Assembly (NCBI RefSeq): GCF_000612625.1
Contig: NZ_CCAS010000037.1
Coordinates: 1-40,927, forward strand
Reading direction: 5' to 3'
Origin: Neobacillus jeddahensis
GTDB taxonomy: Bacteria; Bacillota; Bacilli; Bacillales; Cytobacillaceae
DNA: 40,927 bases
In this document: positions 1-7,482 of the stretch, one piece after another
Position numbering within the stretch: position 1 is the first letter of the stretch
Layout: each line of letters starts with the position of its first letter
Made by a program: the position numbers and the translations under genes
The notes under the pieces: model-generated
The model's database searches: none
What the model saw: only the letters and a program-made list of their open reading frames with translations
What the model was told of the DNA's origin: nothing

Positions 1-525
1 ATAAGTCCAAATTGCCATTTTCTTCAAATTCATGGCAGCAAACGTAAGCATCGCCTGCATAGACAATTTTTTGAGACCTCGTAAGGTTGTCCATTGCATA
101 CCATGCTTTTCTTTCGCATCTGCAAAGACACGTTCAACCGTCTCTTTGCGTTTCGCATATATCTGTTTGATTTCATCGTGATGACGTAGATGTTCTGTCT
201 CTTCTAAGTAAGCTTCCCAAATATGATGTTGTATAAGCTTTTGATGGTTTTTGCTTTCCGTACATTGCGATAGAAATGGACATACTGCACAAATCGCTGA
301 ATTTGATTTATATTGCCGATATCCTTCCTTCGTTGTGGTGGTGTACTTTAAGATCTGCCCTTGCGGGCAGAGATAACAATCATAATACTCATCATACACA
401 TAATCATTCTTTTGGAAGAAACCATCTTTTGTTTTTGGACGAGTATAAGGAAGGACAGGTAACATTTGATTTTCTAATAGAAAGTTCGTGATCGCTGGTG
501 TTTTATAAGCTGCATCAGCAGCGAC
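1..525 (-). pseudogene. IS1182-type transposase, C-terminal fragment
   Basis: The minus strand is open from about position 525 to the window edge and reads VAADAAYKTP at its upstream end. A Cys-rich stretch follows (CYLCPQG...CAVCPFLSQC), then RKETVERVFADAKEKHGMQW and a helical tail. That order is typical of the C-terminal half of IS1182-family (DDE, IS4-like) transposases. No start codon or N-terminal half is present: the frame runs straight into the GC-rich repeat at 523-609, so this copy is truncated at its 5' side. Its 3' end lies outside the window. It was probably inactivated by insertion of, or recombination with, the repeat; a rearranged junction is equally possible. Family call is firm; the exact breakpoint is uncertain by a few bases. 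Confidence 0.85.
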
Positions 526-609
526 TCCAGCGGGAAAAGCGGGAAAGTCGAGACCCTGGACTGAGCGTAGCGAGGGAAGCGGCTCGGCCCCGCCCGCGGA
601 AAGCGTCCA
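523..609. repeat. GC-rich intergenic repeat, copy A
   Basis: A very GC-rich block in an AT-rich genome. It contains GACTCCAGCGGGAAAAGCGG, GTCGAGACCCTG, GAGCGTAGCGAGG, GCGGCTCGGC and GCGGAAAGCGTCC. The same blocks, diverged and in the opposite orientation, occur at 34806-34903, and a related version lies at 35073-35189. Elements of this type are scattered between genes in many Bacillaceae genomes (from memory). Copy A abuts the truncated transposase directly. No open frame in it looks real. Confidence 0.75.
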
Positions 610-655
610 CCCTTCGTTCCAATCAACCTACACTATTTACTTATTTCTATTCTAA

Positions 656-700
656 AAGAAAAGCGAGCAACAGGTAAGTACGTGTTGCTCGCTTTTCTTT
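656..700 (+). terminator. Rho-independent terminator
   Basis: A 16-bp perfect stem (656-671 with 684-699, 12-nt loop) whose right arm ends in a T-rich run. The A-rich left arm would also let it work on the minus strand. The stretch 610-939 has no gene: it holds this hairpin, the inverted repeat at 778-815 and the promoter block at 841-903. Confidence 0.8.
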
Positions 701-777
701 GTCAAATAAATTTCATAATTTTTAGTTAAGATTTTGTGAACATCCGATTGGAGATAGACATGTTTCGACTGCATTCT

Positions 778-815
778 ATTTCCATTTTAATGTGGATAGC
801 TATTAAAATGGAAAT
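778..815. repeat. 14-bp inverted repeat upstream of acyl-CoA synthetase 1
   Basis: ATTTCCATTTTAAT (778-791) and ATTAAAATGGAAAT (802-815) form a perfect 14-bp inverted repeat with a 10-nt loop. There is no T-run, so it is not a classical terminator. It lies about 27 bp upstream of the conserved promoter block and could be a regulator site. It is absent from the otherwise similar region upstream of the second synthetase. Confidence 0.6.
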
Positions 816-840
816 CACCTTATTTTCAATCAGAAATCCG

Positions 841-903
841 TGGATTATTGTGGAATACTGTCGAGATTCGTTCGTTTACAAAAATCCCCTCCCTTACAAT
901 AAT
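841..903 (+). promoter_or_regulatory. Promoter block of acyl-CoA synthetase 1 with 0A-box-like sites
   Basis: This block aligns without gaps to 3667-3729 upstream of the second synthetase. Shared elements are TGGATTATTGTGGAAT, TGTCGA, GTTTACAAAA and TACAATAAT at identical spacing. TGTCGAG at 859-865 is one mismatch from the Spo0A box TGTCGAA, and a second near-match, TTCGACT, is at 764-770. TACAAT (895-900) fits a sigma-A -10. A -35 at optimal 17-bp spacing is not obvious, as expected for an activator-dependent promoter. The 0A-like box would be centred near -45 relative to the predicted start. Sigma factor and Spo0A control are inferences. Confidence 0.55.
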
Positions 904-939
904 TTAGTGTGTAAGCTATTTTCTGGAGGAGGAATATTG

Positions 940-2580
940 ATGACCTATCAAGAAAAGCCATGGTTGAAGCTTTATGATCCGAGGATTGATGAGAATGTAA
1001 GTGTCAAGCACGAGTCTCTTTATGATTTTTTAGAAAGTGCAGTAACTCGTTTTGGTGATAAACCAGCCTTCACTTTTTATGACAAAGCGATTAGCTACAA
1101 TGAAACCCAAATAATGGTCGATCGATTGGCAGCAGCATTACATAGAGAAGGGTTCAAAAAAGGTGATCGAGTAGCCATTATGCTTCCAAACTGTCCGCAA
1201 TATATGTTCACCTTGTTTGCTATTTTTCGTTTAGGCGGGATTGCTGTTCAAGTAAATCCGATGTATGTAGAACGAGAAATAAGCTTTGTTTTAGAAGATT
1301 CAGGAGCTAAATATATGGTGGCCTTGAATGCCTTCTATCCAAAAGTAAAAAAGGTTCAATCTGATACTTCCTTGAAGAAGGTGATTGTCGTTAGCTTTAG
1401 TGGGGATAGGACAGATCTGGCCGAAGATGATTGTTATTTAGAAGCGTTCCTACAGGCAGATGGGATGATTCCGGAAGTTGCGATTGACCCACATGAGGAT
1501 GTTGCTGTATTGCAATATACAGGCGGAACCACTGGGGTACCAAAAGGTGTTATGCTTACCCATTATAATCTTTTAGCTAACTTTAATCAGGTATGTGATT
1601 TTATTTACAATACCTGTGAGAAAATACCTGAATCTTTTAAGATGATTACGGTTTTGCCAATGTTCCATGTATATGGTCTCTCGAGCGTCGCCCTGTGCGG
1701 CATTAGAGAAGGGGCAAATCAGATAATCTTACCGCGTTTTGATGTAAAAGAAGTCATAGCCACGATTAAGCGTGAGAAGCCGTTTATTTTTGCTGGTGTT
1801 CCAACCATGTACTTTGCATTAAATAGTCAACCTGATCTATTAAAGGAATGTGAATTGGAAGAATTATGGTACGTTGGAAGTGGTGGGGCGCCACTGCCAG
1901 TTGAACAAGCGAAAACCTTTGAAAAAATGACCAAGACGGTTTTACGAGATGGGTATGGACTGTCTGAAGCAGCCCCTACGGTAGCCTTTAATCCTCCATT
2001 TATAGAAAGAAAATATGGTAGTATTGGTATTCCCGTGCAGAGTACAGTGATTAGAATTGTACGTGAAAACGAAGAGGGAGTCTATGTTGATGTTCCTATA
2101 GGGGAATCCGGGGAACTAATTGTAAAGGGCCCTCAGGTTATGAAAGGATATTGGAACCGTCCAAAAGATACAGCCGAGGTGTTAAAGGATGGTTGGCTTT
2201 TTACAGGTGATATTGCCAAAATGGATGAGGGTGGCTATTTTTATATTCTTGATCGAAAAAAAGATATGATTATCGCAAGTGGTTACAATGTGTATCCACG
2301 TGAAGTAGAAGAAGTCCTCTATCAGCTCGAAGGAGTAGAAGAAGCTATAGTCATTGGAGTACAGGATGCTTACCGTGGAGAAACCGTTAAAGCGTTCATT
2401 AAACTAATGGATGGATATACATTAACAAGTCAAAATATAATGCAATTTGCAAAAGATAATCTTGCCCCATATAAAGCACCAAAAGAAGTAGAAATCCTAA
2501 CAGAGCTGCCAAAATCATCAGTTGGGAAATTACTTAGAAGAGTACTTCGCGATGAAGAACTAGCCAAGGTTAAATCTTAA
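940..2580 (+). CDS. Acyl-CoA synthetase (AMP-forming), copy 1
   Basis: A 546-residue member of the ANL adenylating-enzyme family that activates a carboxylic acid, via acyl-AMP, to an acyl-CoA thioester in the cytoplasm. The AMP-binding P-loop YTGGTTGVPKG is at residues 193-203. Further on are YGLSEAAP, the hinge region TGDIAKMDEGGYFYILDRKK and the C-terminal catalytic lysine region PKSSVGKLLRR. The open frame extends upstream to 736. ATG 940 is preferred because it follows TGGAGGAGG at good spacing and aligns with the paralog's start (MxYQxKPWLK). It is a close full-length paralog of the gene at 3843-5474. It lies alone between its own promoter and a terminator. Length and motifs suit a medium/long-chain fatty acid-CoA ligase. 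The genomic context suggests a substrate for PHA synthesis, but substrate specificity cannot be read from the sequence. Confidence 0.9.
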   Translation: MTYQEKPWLKLYDPRIDENVSVKHESLYDFLESAVTRFGDKPAFTFYDKAISYNETQIMVDRLAAALHREGFKKGDRVAIMLPNCPQYMFTLFAIFRLGGIAVQVNPMYVEREISFVLEDSGAKYMVALNAFYPKVKKVQSDTSLKKVIVVSFSGDRTDLAEDDCYLEAFLQADGMIPEVAIDPHEDVAVLQYTGGTTGVPKGVMLTHYNLLANFNQVCDFIYNTCEKIPESFKMITVLPMFHVYGLSSVALCGIREGANQIILPRFDVKEVIATIKREKPFIFAGVPTMYFALNSQPDLLKECELEELWYVGSGGAPLPVEQAKTFEKMTKTVLRDGYGLSEAAPTVAFNPPFIERKYGSIGIPVQSTVIRIVRENEEGVYVDVPIGESGELIVKGPQVMKGYWNRPKDTAEVLKDGWLFTGDIAKMDEGGYFYILDRKKDMIIASGYNVYPREVEEVLYQLEGVEEAIVIGVQDAYRGETVKAFIKLMDGYTLTSQNIMQFAKDNLAPYKAPKEVEILTELPKSSVGKLLRRVLRDEELAKVKS

Positions 2581-2620
2581 AAAGGAAATGGTTCCATTTA
2601 AAATAGAATAGGTTAATAGG

Positions 2621-2656
2621 AAAATGCCCGTCTTGTCTAGGTCGGGCATTTTTTAC
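2621..2656. terminator. Bidirectional terminator between convergent genes
   Basis: AAAATGCCCG (2621-2630) pairs with CGGGCATTTT (2643-2652) around a 12-nt loop, with T-runs in both directions. It separates the acyl-CoA synthetase (+) from the hydrolase (-). Confidence 0.85.
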
Positions 2657-2659
2657 CTA

Positions 2660-3463
2660 TTATTGCTTCTTAAGAAATTCTAGAACTCTCTTATTCACAA
2701 AATCATTGGCTTCCGTTACATAGATATGACCTGCCCCTTCAATCGTCAAAAATTCAGCATTTGGAATTTTCTCTGCAAGGGTTATACCATTTTCATAGGG
2801 AACAAGGCGGTCGCTATCTCCGTGGATGACTAAGGTTGGTATTTGGATTTGGTCAATCTCATTATAGCAGTCATGCGCAAGGCAGGCTTGAAGCTGAAGC
2901 ATATAGGCGTAAGGCTGGATGGGCAATTCTATTCGTTTTTGGATATCCTCCGCAACCAGATCGTGATGCTTTTCAATAAAAGCTTGGCTATAAAGAATAG
3001 GCGCGGTCGCCCAAGCCATTTCTTCCGGTGTGGCAGTTGAAGATCCTCTTGAAAGCATGAGCATGGATACGTCAGCACCGGGTTGTACATGATTGACCCC
3101 GCCAGAGGTCGTACAGCCTAGGATTAAGGATTTAATTCTTTGAGGATGTTTAATGGCTAGCTTTTGGGCAATCATTCCACCCATGGAAATGCCATATACA
3201 TGGGCCGATTCTACCCCAACAGCATCCAAAACGCTTCGCGCATCCTCAGCCATAAGCTCAATAGAATAAGGAGTATTTGGCTTGCTGCTAAGTCCAACAC
3301 CGCGATTATCAAAAATGATTACTTGATAATCTTTACTCAGAGCTGGTACAGTTCTAAACCAAGACTTTGAGTTAAGTGACAACCCCATTATGAGTAGTAA
3401 TGGTTCTCCTTCACCATGAACTTCATAATACAGGTCAATTCCATTTGATTTTGTTATAGGCAA
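2660..3463 (-). CDS. Alpha/beta hydrolase
   Basis: A 267-residue alpha/beta-hydrolase-fold protein without signal peptide, so cytoplasmic. The oxyanion region is LLLIMGLSLN. The nucleophile elbow is GISMG (Ser93), the acid is in HGDSDRLVP (Asp218) and the base in GAGH (His246). FDNRGVGLSS is the typical strand-4 loop. The start is TTG at 3461-3463, with AAGGAG about 10 bases upstream. It resembles the broad group of 3-oxoadipate enol-lactonase-like or esterase-like hydrolases, and no specific substrate can be assigned. It is divergent from the acyl-CoA synthetase 2/SDR unit and convergent with synthetase 1, so an esterase or thioesterase role in the same lipid pathway is plausible. It is clearly more distant from the hydrolases at 9226 and 32692 than those are from each other. 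Confidence 0.88.
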   Translation of the reverse strand: MPITKSNGIDLYYEVHGEGEPLLLIMGLSLNSKSWFRTVPALSKDYQVIIFDNRGVGLSSKPNTPYSIELMAEDARSVLDAVGVESAHVYGISMGGMIAQKLAIKHPQRIKSLILGCTTSGGVNHVQPGADVSMLMLSRGSSTATPEEMAWATAPILYSQAFIEKHHDLVAEDIQKRIELPIQPYAYMLQLQACLAHDCYNEIDQIQIPTLVIHGDSDRLVPYENGITLAEKIPNAEFLTIEGAGHIYVTEANDFVNKRVLEFLKKQ

Positions 3464-3503
3464 AAAATCAACTCCTTAATAATTTGGTAACATTAAATTA
3501 TAT

Positions 3504-3519
3504 GATAGTTTCTACTATC
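3504..3519. promoter_or_regulatory. Palindrome near the hydrolase start, possible operator
   Basis: GATAGT (3504-3509), a TTCT spacer and ACTATC (3514-3519) form a perfect inverted repeat about 40 bp upstream of the minus-strand hydrolase start. It could bind a dimeric repressor controlling that gene; no regulator is identified. Confidence 0.4.
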
Positions 3520-3558
3520 AAAGAACAGGGGGTTGGAACTGATAAAAAACAAAAATAT

Positions 3559-3587
3559 TTCGACATTATCTGCTTAATCGTTCGACA
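3559..3587. promoter_or_regulatory. Two tandem perfect Spo0A boxes
   Basis: TTCGACA occurs at 3559-3565 and again at 3581-3587. Both are exact matches to the complement of the 0A box TGTCGAA. Their 22-bp spacing is about two helical turns, on one face of the DNA. They lie in the divergent region (3464-3842, 379 bp, otherwise gene-free) between the hydrolase and acyl-CoA synthetase 2. A third, one-mismatch box is at 3685-3691. Binding is inferred from the motif only. Confidence 0.6.
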
Positions 3588-3666
3588 ATGAGAACGAAGT
3601 ATAGGAGACAATCCCAATTGGATGGACGTTTTAATGGCTGATATTTATCCGTATATTAATTTTAAT

Positions 3667-3729
3667 TGGATTATTGTGGAATTTTGTCGATAAGGAAGGG
3701 TTTACAAAACGGCATTTTACTACAATAAT
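3667..3729 (+). promoter_or_regulatory. Promoter block of acyl-CoA synthetase 2
   Basis: The counterpart of 841-903: TGGATTATTGTGGAAT, TGTCGA, GTTTACAAAA and TACAATAAT at the same spacing, with diverged DNA between them. The putative -10 is TACAAT at 3721-3726, leaving a leader of roughly 110 nt before the ATG. TGTCGAT at 3685-3691 is a one-mismatch 0A box. Conservation of only these words between diverged paralogs argues that they are functional. Confidence 0.6.
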
Positions 3730-3842
3730 CATAATTATATTAATATTCTAATTAGCGAAAGAAACCACACCTGAGAATGGCAGCTGTTATTAAGGGAATA
3801 TTTGCTAACTAACTTTAGAATCCTGAGGAGGCAGCGAGTTTT

Positions 3843-5474
3843 ATGGTTTATCAGCAAAAGCCGTGGTTGAAAATTTATGATCCTAGAATTGATGAGCATG
3901 TAAGTATTGAACACGATTCCCTGTATGATTTTTTGCAAGGAGCAGTTAACCGTTATAATGACAAGCCTGCATTAACATTCTATGGAAATGTGTGGAGTTT
4001 CAATGATACAAAGGTGGTTACAGATAAATTCGCAGCAGGACTACATAATGAGGATTTTCAAAAGGGAGATCGGCTAGCAATCATGCTGCCAAATTCTCCA
4101 CACTATATTTTTGCCTTATTCGGCATTTTTAGGTTAGGTGGAATTGCTGTTCAGGTTAATCCGATGTACGTGGAGAGAGAAATAGAACATGTATTAAATG
4201 ATTCAGGATCAGAATATATCGTTGTTCTTGATACGCTGTATCCAAAAGTAAAATCAGTCCAAGCGAATACTTCAGTGAAGAAGATCATTGTCGTAAGCTT
4301 CGGTGGTAAGAGAGTGCCCCTTGCTGACGGAGACCAATACTTCGATGAATTCCTTCATGCAAATGAACAACTTCCAGTGGTGGAAATTGACCGTCATGAA
4401 GATGTTGCATTACTGCAGTATACAGGTGGAACGACGGGCCTATCTAAAGGCGTTATGTTAACACACAATAATCTATTAGCAAACTTTAATCAGGTGTGTG
4501 AGTTCGCCTATAAGACATGTGAGAAACCAAATGATTTTAAAATGATAACCGTCTTGCCGATGTTCCATGTATATGGACTATCCAGTACCGCTCTTTGCGG
4601 GATTCGTGAAGGGGCCAATCAAATTATCTTACCGCGATTTGATCCAAAAGAAGTAATGGAAACGGTGAAACGTGAGAAGCCATTCCAAATGTCGGGTGTT
4701 CCCACAATGTATTTTGCATTAAACAGTCAACAAGGGTTGGAAGAGAGCGGTTTTGATCAACTTTATTATATTAGCTGTGGTGGTGCGCCGTTGCCAGTCG
4801 AAACAGCAAAATTGTTTGAAAAGCGGACTGGTGCCAAATTACTTGATGGGTACGGCCTTTCCGAGTCGGCCCCAACTGCCATATTTAGCCCTCCATTTGT
4901 ACCACGGAAATATGGAAGTGTTGGAATTCCGGTTCAGAGTACAACCGCCAAAATAGTAATCGAAACAGCAGAGGGATATGTTGATGTACCAGTCGGTGAA
5001 ACAGGTGAACTAGTCATCAAAGGTCCTCAAATAATGAAAGGGTATTGGAACCGTCCAAAGGATACTGAAAGTGTATTAAAAGATGGTTGGTTATTTACTG
5101 GTGATATCGCTAAAATGGATGAGGATGGCTATTTTTATATCGTCGATCGTAAAAAAGATATGATTATTGCAAGCGGATACAACGTGTATCCTAGTGAAAT
5201 TGAAGAAGTCCTCTATCAGTTAGAGGCAGTTGAAGAGGCACTTGTCGTTGGAGTTCCTGATTCTTACCGTGGTGAAACAGTAAAAGCATATGTCAAATTA
5301 AAAGCAGGATATACCATCACAGACGAGGAAATCAAACAGTATGGAAAGAAAAACTTGGCCCCATATAAAGCGCCTAAAGAAGTAGAAATCTTACCGGAAC
5401 TGCCTAAATCGTCTGTGGGGAAATTATTAAGAAGAGTGTTAAGAGATCAGGAGAAATCAAAAGTTCAAGCTTAA
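3843..5474 (+). CDS. Acyl-CoA synthetase (AMP-forming), copy 2
   Basis: A 543-residue paralog of the protein at 940-2580, alignable end to end with almost no gaps. It carries YTGGTTGLSKG, YGLSESAP, TGDIAKMDEDGYFYIVDRKK and PKSSVGKLLRR. The start ATG follows TGAGGAGGC at about 10 bases. It activates fatty or hydroxy-fatty acids to CoA esters (family knowledge; chain length unknown). An SDR oxidoreductase gene starts 18 bp downstream, and the PhaR/PhaE-like, phasin, PhaR and PhaC genes follow on the same strand. This synthetase is therefore the better candidate for feeding CoA esters into that pathway. The pair probably arose by duplication that included the promoter. Confidence 0.92.
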   Translation: MVYQQKPWLKIYDPRIDEHVSIEHDSLYDFLQGAVNRYNDKPALTFYGNVWSFNDTKVVTDKFAAGLHNEDFQKGDRLAIMLPNSPHYIFALFGIFRLGGIAVQVNPMYVEREIEHVLNDSGSEYIVVLDTLYPKVKSVQANTSVKKIIVVSFGGKRVPLADGDQYFDEFLHANEQLPVVEIDRHEDVALLQYTGGTTGLSKGVMLTHNNLLANFNQVCEFAYKTCEKPNDFKMITVLPMFHVYGLSSTALCGIREGANQIILPRFDPKEVMETVKREKPFQMSGVPTMYFALNSQQGLEESGFDQLYYISCGGAPLPVETAKLFEKRTGAKLLDGYGLSESAPTAIFSPPFVPRKYGSVGIPVQSTTAKIVIETAEGYVDVPVGETGELVIKGPQIMKGYWNRPKDTESVLKDGWLFTGDIAKMDEDGYFYIVDRKKDMIIASGYNVYPSEIEEVLYQLEAVEEALVVGVPDSYRGETVKAYVKLKAGYTITDEEIKQYGKKNLAPYKAPKEVEILPELPKSSVGKLLRRVLRDQEKSKVQA

Positions 5475-5492
5475 TAGAAAGAAGGTGTATTG

Positions 5493-6272
5493 ATGGATAT
5501 TCAAGCGTTATTTAGTTTAAAAGGGAAAACTGCCATTGTGACAGGGGGAGGACGTGGGCTAGGACAGCAAATTGCCACTGCCTATGCTGAAGCTGGAGCA
5601 AATATAGTCGTTTGCTCACGAAATCTGGATGCCTGCAAACAATATACAGAAGCACTTCAAGCAAAAGGAGTAAGTGCTTTAGCGTTAAAATGCGATGTTT
5701 CCAACCCTGATGATATCCAGCACGTGGTTGACGAAACGCTAAAAGAATTTGGAAGAATTGATATTTTGGTAAATAATAGCGGAACGAGTTGGGGAGCTCC
5801 AGCCTTAGATATGCCTGCAGACAAATGGGATAAGGTAATGGACATTAATCTTAAATCTGTATTCTTATTTTCTCAGATAGTCGGAAAGATTATGGTTAAG
5901 CAAAAGTCTGGAAAGATCATTAATATTGCTTCAATAGCTGGGATTGGTGGACAGGATCCCCTAGTAATGGATGCGATTGGTTATTCTACGAGTAAGGGGG
6001 CAGTGATTACGTTTACGAAAGATTTAGCCGTAAAATTAGCTCCATATAATGTCCATGTAAATGCAATAGCCCCAGGATTCTTCCCAACAAAAATGGCTAA
6101 GGCAATCTTGGATTATTCAGGTGAAAAGATTCTCGAAAGAACACCAGCAGGTCGTTTTGGTTCAGATGATGACATGAAAGGACCAGCATTGTTTTTAGCA
6201 TCTGATGCTTCTAACTATGTATATGGGCATATATTGGTAGTTGATGGTGGTTCCACAGCAACAGTGCAATAA
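5493..6272 (+). CDS. SDR-family oxidoreductase (FabG/PhaB-like)
   Basis: A 259-residue classical short-chain dehydrogenase/reductase. The Rossmann motif TGGGRGLG is at 17-24, NNSG at 94-97, catalytic Asn119, Ser147 (INIAS), and Tyr164 with Lys168 (YSTSK). It ends in the usual VDGG region. ATG 5493 is chosen over TTG 5490 because AAGGTG then has normal spacing. The cofactor loop CSRN after strand 2 is compatible with NADP(H) (inference). It is coupled to acyl-CoA synthetase 2 (18-bp gap) and lies upstream of the PhaC module. A role as 3-oxoacyl-CoA reductase or (R)-3-hydroxyacyl-CoA dehydrogenase, analogous to PhaB, is reasonable. Other SDR substrates such as sugar acids or polyols cannot be excluded. 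Confidence 0.88.
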   Translation: MDIQALFSLKGKTAIVTGGGRGLGQQIATAYAEAGANIVVCSRNLDACKQYTEALQAKGVSALALKCDVSNPDDIQHVVDETLKEFGRIDILVNNSGTSWGAPALDMPADKWDKVMDINLKSVFLFSQIVGKIMVKQKSGKIINIASIAGIGGQDPLVMDAIGYSTSKGAVITFTKDLAVKLAPYNVHVNAIAPGFFPTKMAKAILDYSGEKILERTPAGRFGSDDDMKGPALFLASDASNYVYGHILVVDGGSTATVQ

Positions 6273-6351
6273 AATATTTTATCATTGTAATAGATTCTTT
6301 TCATAAAAGGATTGACTTAAAGACTAGTATTTATTAAGTTAATATAAACAT

Positions 6352-6365
6352 ACTAACCGGTTAGT
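6352..6365. promoter_or_regulatory. Perfect 14-bp palindrome, likely repressor operator
   Basis: ACTAACCGGTTAGT is a perfect palindrome ending 14 bases before the ATG at 6380 and overlapping the start of the ribosome-site region. Its form resembles operators of TetR-type regulators (inference). A weak -35-like TTGACT lies at 6311-6316. It suggests that the 6380-9144 unit can be expressed separately from the upstream synthetase/SDR genes. Confidence 0.5.
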
Positions 6366-6379
6366 GAAGAGGACAGAAA

Positions 6380-6859
6380 ATGAATTCTAAGTGCGAGGAT
6401 TCATTTTTAGACTTCAAGAAAATTGAAGCAGAAATGAATAAGAAAATCCATGAATACACCAATACTCGGGGCTTTACACTAGCTTTTGGTAAAGCCCTAG
6501 AGGTACATCTTAAGCAGGTTAAGCTTCACAGAAGATTAACAAAAAGATGGTTAAATCATTTGGAGCTTGTGAATAAGGATGAAATAGCAGCCCTTTCCAA
6601 CAGAATGGTGGATTTGGTAGAAAAAATTGACTTGTTGGATGAAACGATTTATCACATCCTGCAAATGCAGAAAAGAAATAAAGCTCAGCTGAAAATGGTT
6701 CGAGAATCCAATGAGGAATGGTTCACTTTTTTAAAAAGCGAAGTAAGGGAAACGCGTAACAATAAAATAACTACATTAGAAAAAGAACTTCTGGAGTTAA
6801 GGCTGTTATTTATAGACGAAGTTGATAAGGAGGATATTGATTATGACGGAGAAAAATGA
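6380..6859 (+). CDS. PhaR/PhaE-like PHA synthase subunit paralog
   Basis: A 159-residue, highly charged, mostly helical protein with no signal or membrane segment. Residues around 88-116 (VNKDEIAALSNRMVDLVEKI then DLLDETI) match the spacing of the box shared by PhaR and PhaE subunits. In the PhaR gene at 7483 the same box reads LPTKNDVTNVANLTLQAEEK followed by MEALEEQI. The C-terminal half is predicted coiled coil. It overlaps the next gene by 17 bp (translational coupling) and is first in the phasin/PhaR/PhaC unit, directly after the palindrome at 6352. I infer an additional granule or synthase-associated subunit. It has no counterpart in the second PHA module. A generic coiled-coil phasin is the alternative. 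Confidence 0.6.
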   Translation: MNSKCEDSFLDFKKIEAEMNKKIHEYTNTRGFTLAFGKALEVHLKQVKLHRRLTKRWLNHLELVNKDEIAALSNRMVDLVEKIDLLDETIYHILQMQKRNKAQLKMVRESNEEWFTFLKSEVRETRNNKITTLEKELLELRLLFIDEVDKEDIDYDGEK

Positions 6860-7469
6860 AAAAGACCTAGACCGTGAAAAACAGGAATCTGAGGGTGGAG
6901 TGGAAAAGAATCTTTCTAGCTTAGACCTTTTATGGAAACTTGGATTTGATGAGTTAGATACATGGGCAGACCGTTTTAACAAACAGGATACCCGTTTCTT
7001 GGAAGCTGTAAAGAACTACGTCGAAATGGTTAAACAAAATCAAGAGAATGTCATTACGATCGCTGCCCAATTTACGGCAGAACTAAAGGACTGGGAAAAA
7101 GCAGCCCGTGAAGAATTATTGGTGACAACCACATCATTGCAGCAATTTTTCCCAGTGAAGTCTTATGAAGAAATAAATCAAGTAGTGGAAGACATTCAGG
7201 ACAAAACAGCTCAATTATTATTGACCCCTGTTCAAGCTCTCACAACGGGGCAATTCCAAGCCTTAGATAAGTACTTAGAGACAGTGGAACAATATCTTGC
7301 CTATAGGAAAAGTGGCAGAGAAAAATATATCGAAAGTGTTAAGAAAACCACTAATGTTCTATATGAAAATCAAAAAATATTCGTTAACTTATTTGCTAAG
7401 CAAGTGAAAACAGCGATGTTTCCGTTTCAGAAATATATGAAAAGCGTAGCGGAAGTAACAAAATCATAA
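6843..7469 (+). CDS. Phasin-like PHA granule protein, module 1
   Basis: A 208-residue, helical, charged soluble protein. Its closest relative in the window is the product at 30190-30921: FDELDxW, NQxN, AAQF, SLQxFFPxxSYEEIN, YLExVxQY, LYENQK and MFPFxKY-like blocks run in the same order. It is more distantly similar to the phaP product at 34038 (LTP, YARDRR/YRKSGREKY, LLxRGK/LYENQK regions). These features fit amphipathic proteins that coat PHA granules. The frame extends upstream to 6822, but ATG 6843 is chosen because AAGGAGG ends 9 bases before it. It precedes phaR by 13 bp. I would not assign a named subfamily without a profile search. Confidence 0.7.
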   Translation: MTEKNEKDLDREKQESEGGVEKNLSSLDLLWKLGFDELDTWADRFNKQDTRFLEAVKNYVEMVKQNQENVITIAAQFTAELKDWEKAAREELLVTTTSLQQFFPVKSYEEINQVVEDIQDKTAQLLLTPVQALTTGQFQALDKYLETVEQYLAYRKSGREKYIESVKKTTNVLYENQKIFVNLFAKQVKTAMFPFQKYMKSVAEVTKS

Positions 7470-7482
7470 CGAGGTGAATGTA

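Noticed and set aside
276..491. 71-residue plus-strand frame
   Set aside because: It is antisense to the clear transposase frame and has no ribosome site.
841..903. Sigma-54 promoter at the acyl-CoA synthetase genes
   Set aside because: The TGGA words suggested it, but no TGGCAC-N5-TTGC pair is present and no enhancer-binding regulator lies nearby.
940..5474. Acyl-CoA synthetase pair as an assembly duplication
   Set aside because: The two genes differ at many codons and residues throughout, and their flanks differ, so they are true paralogs.
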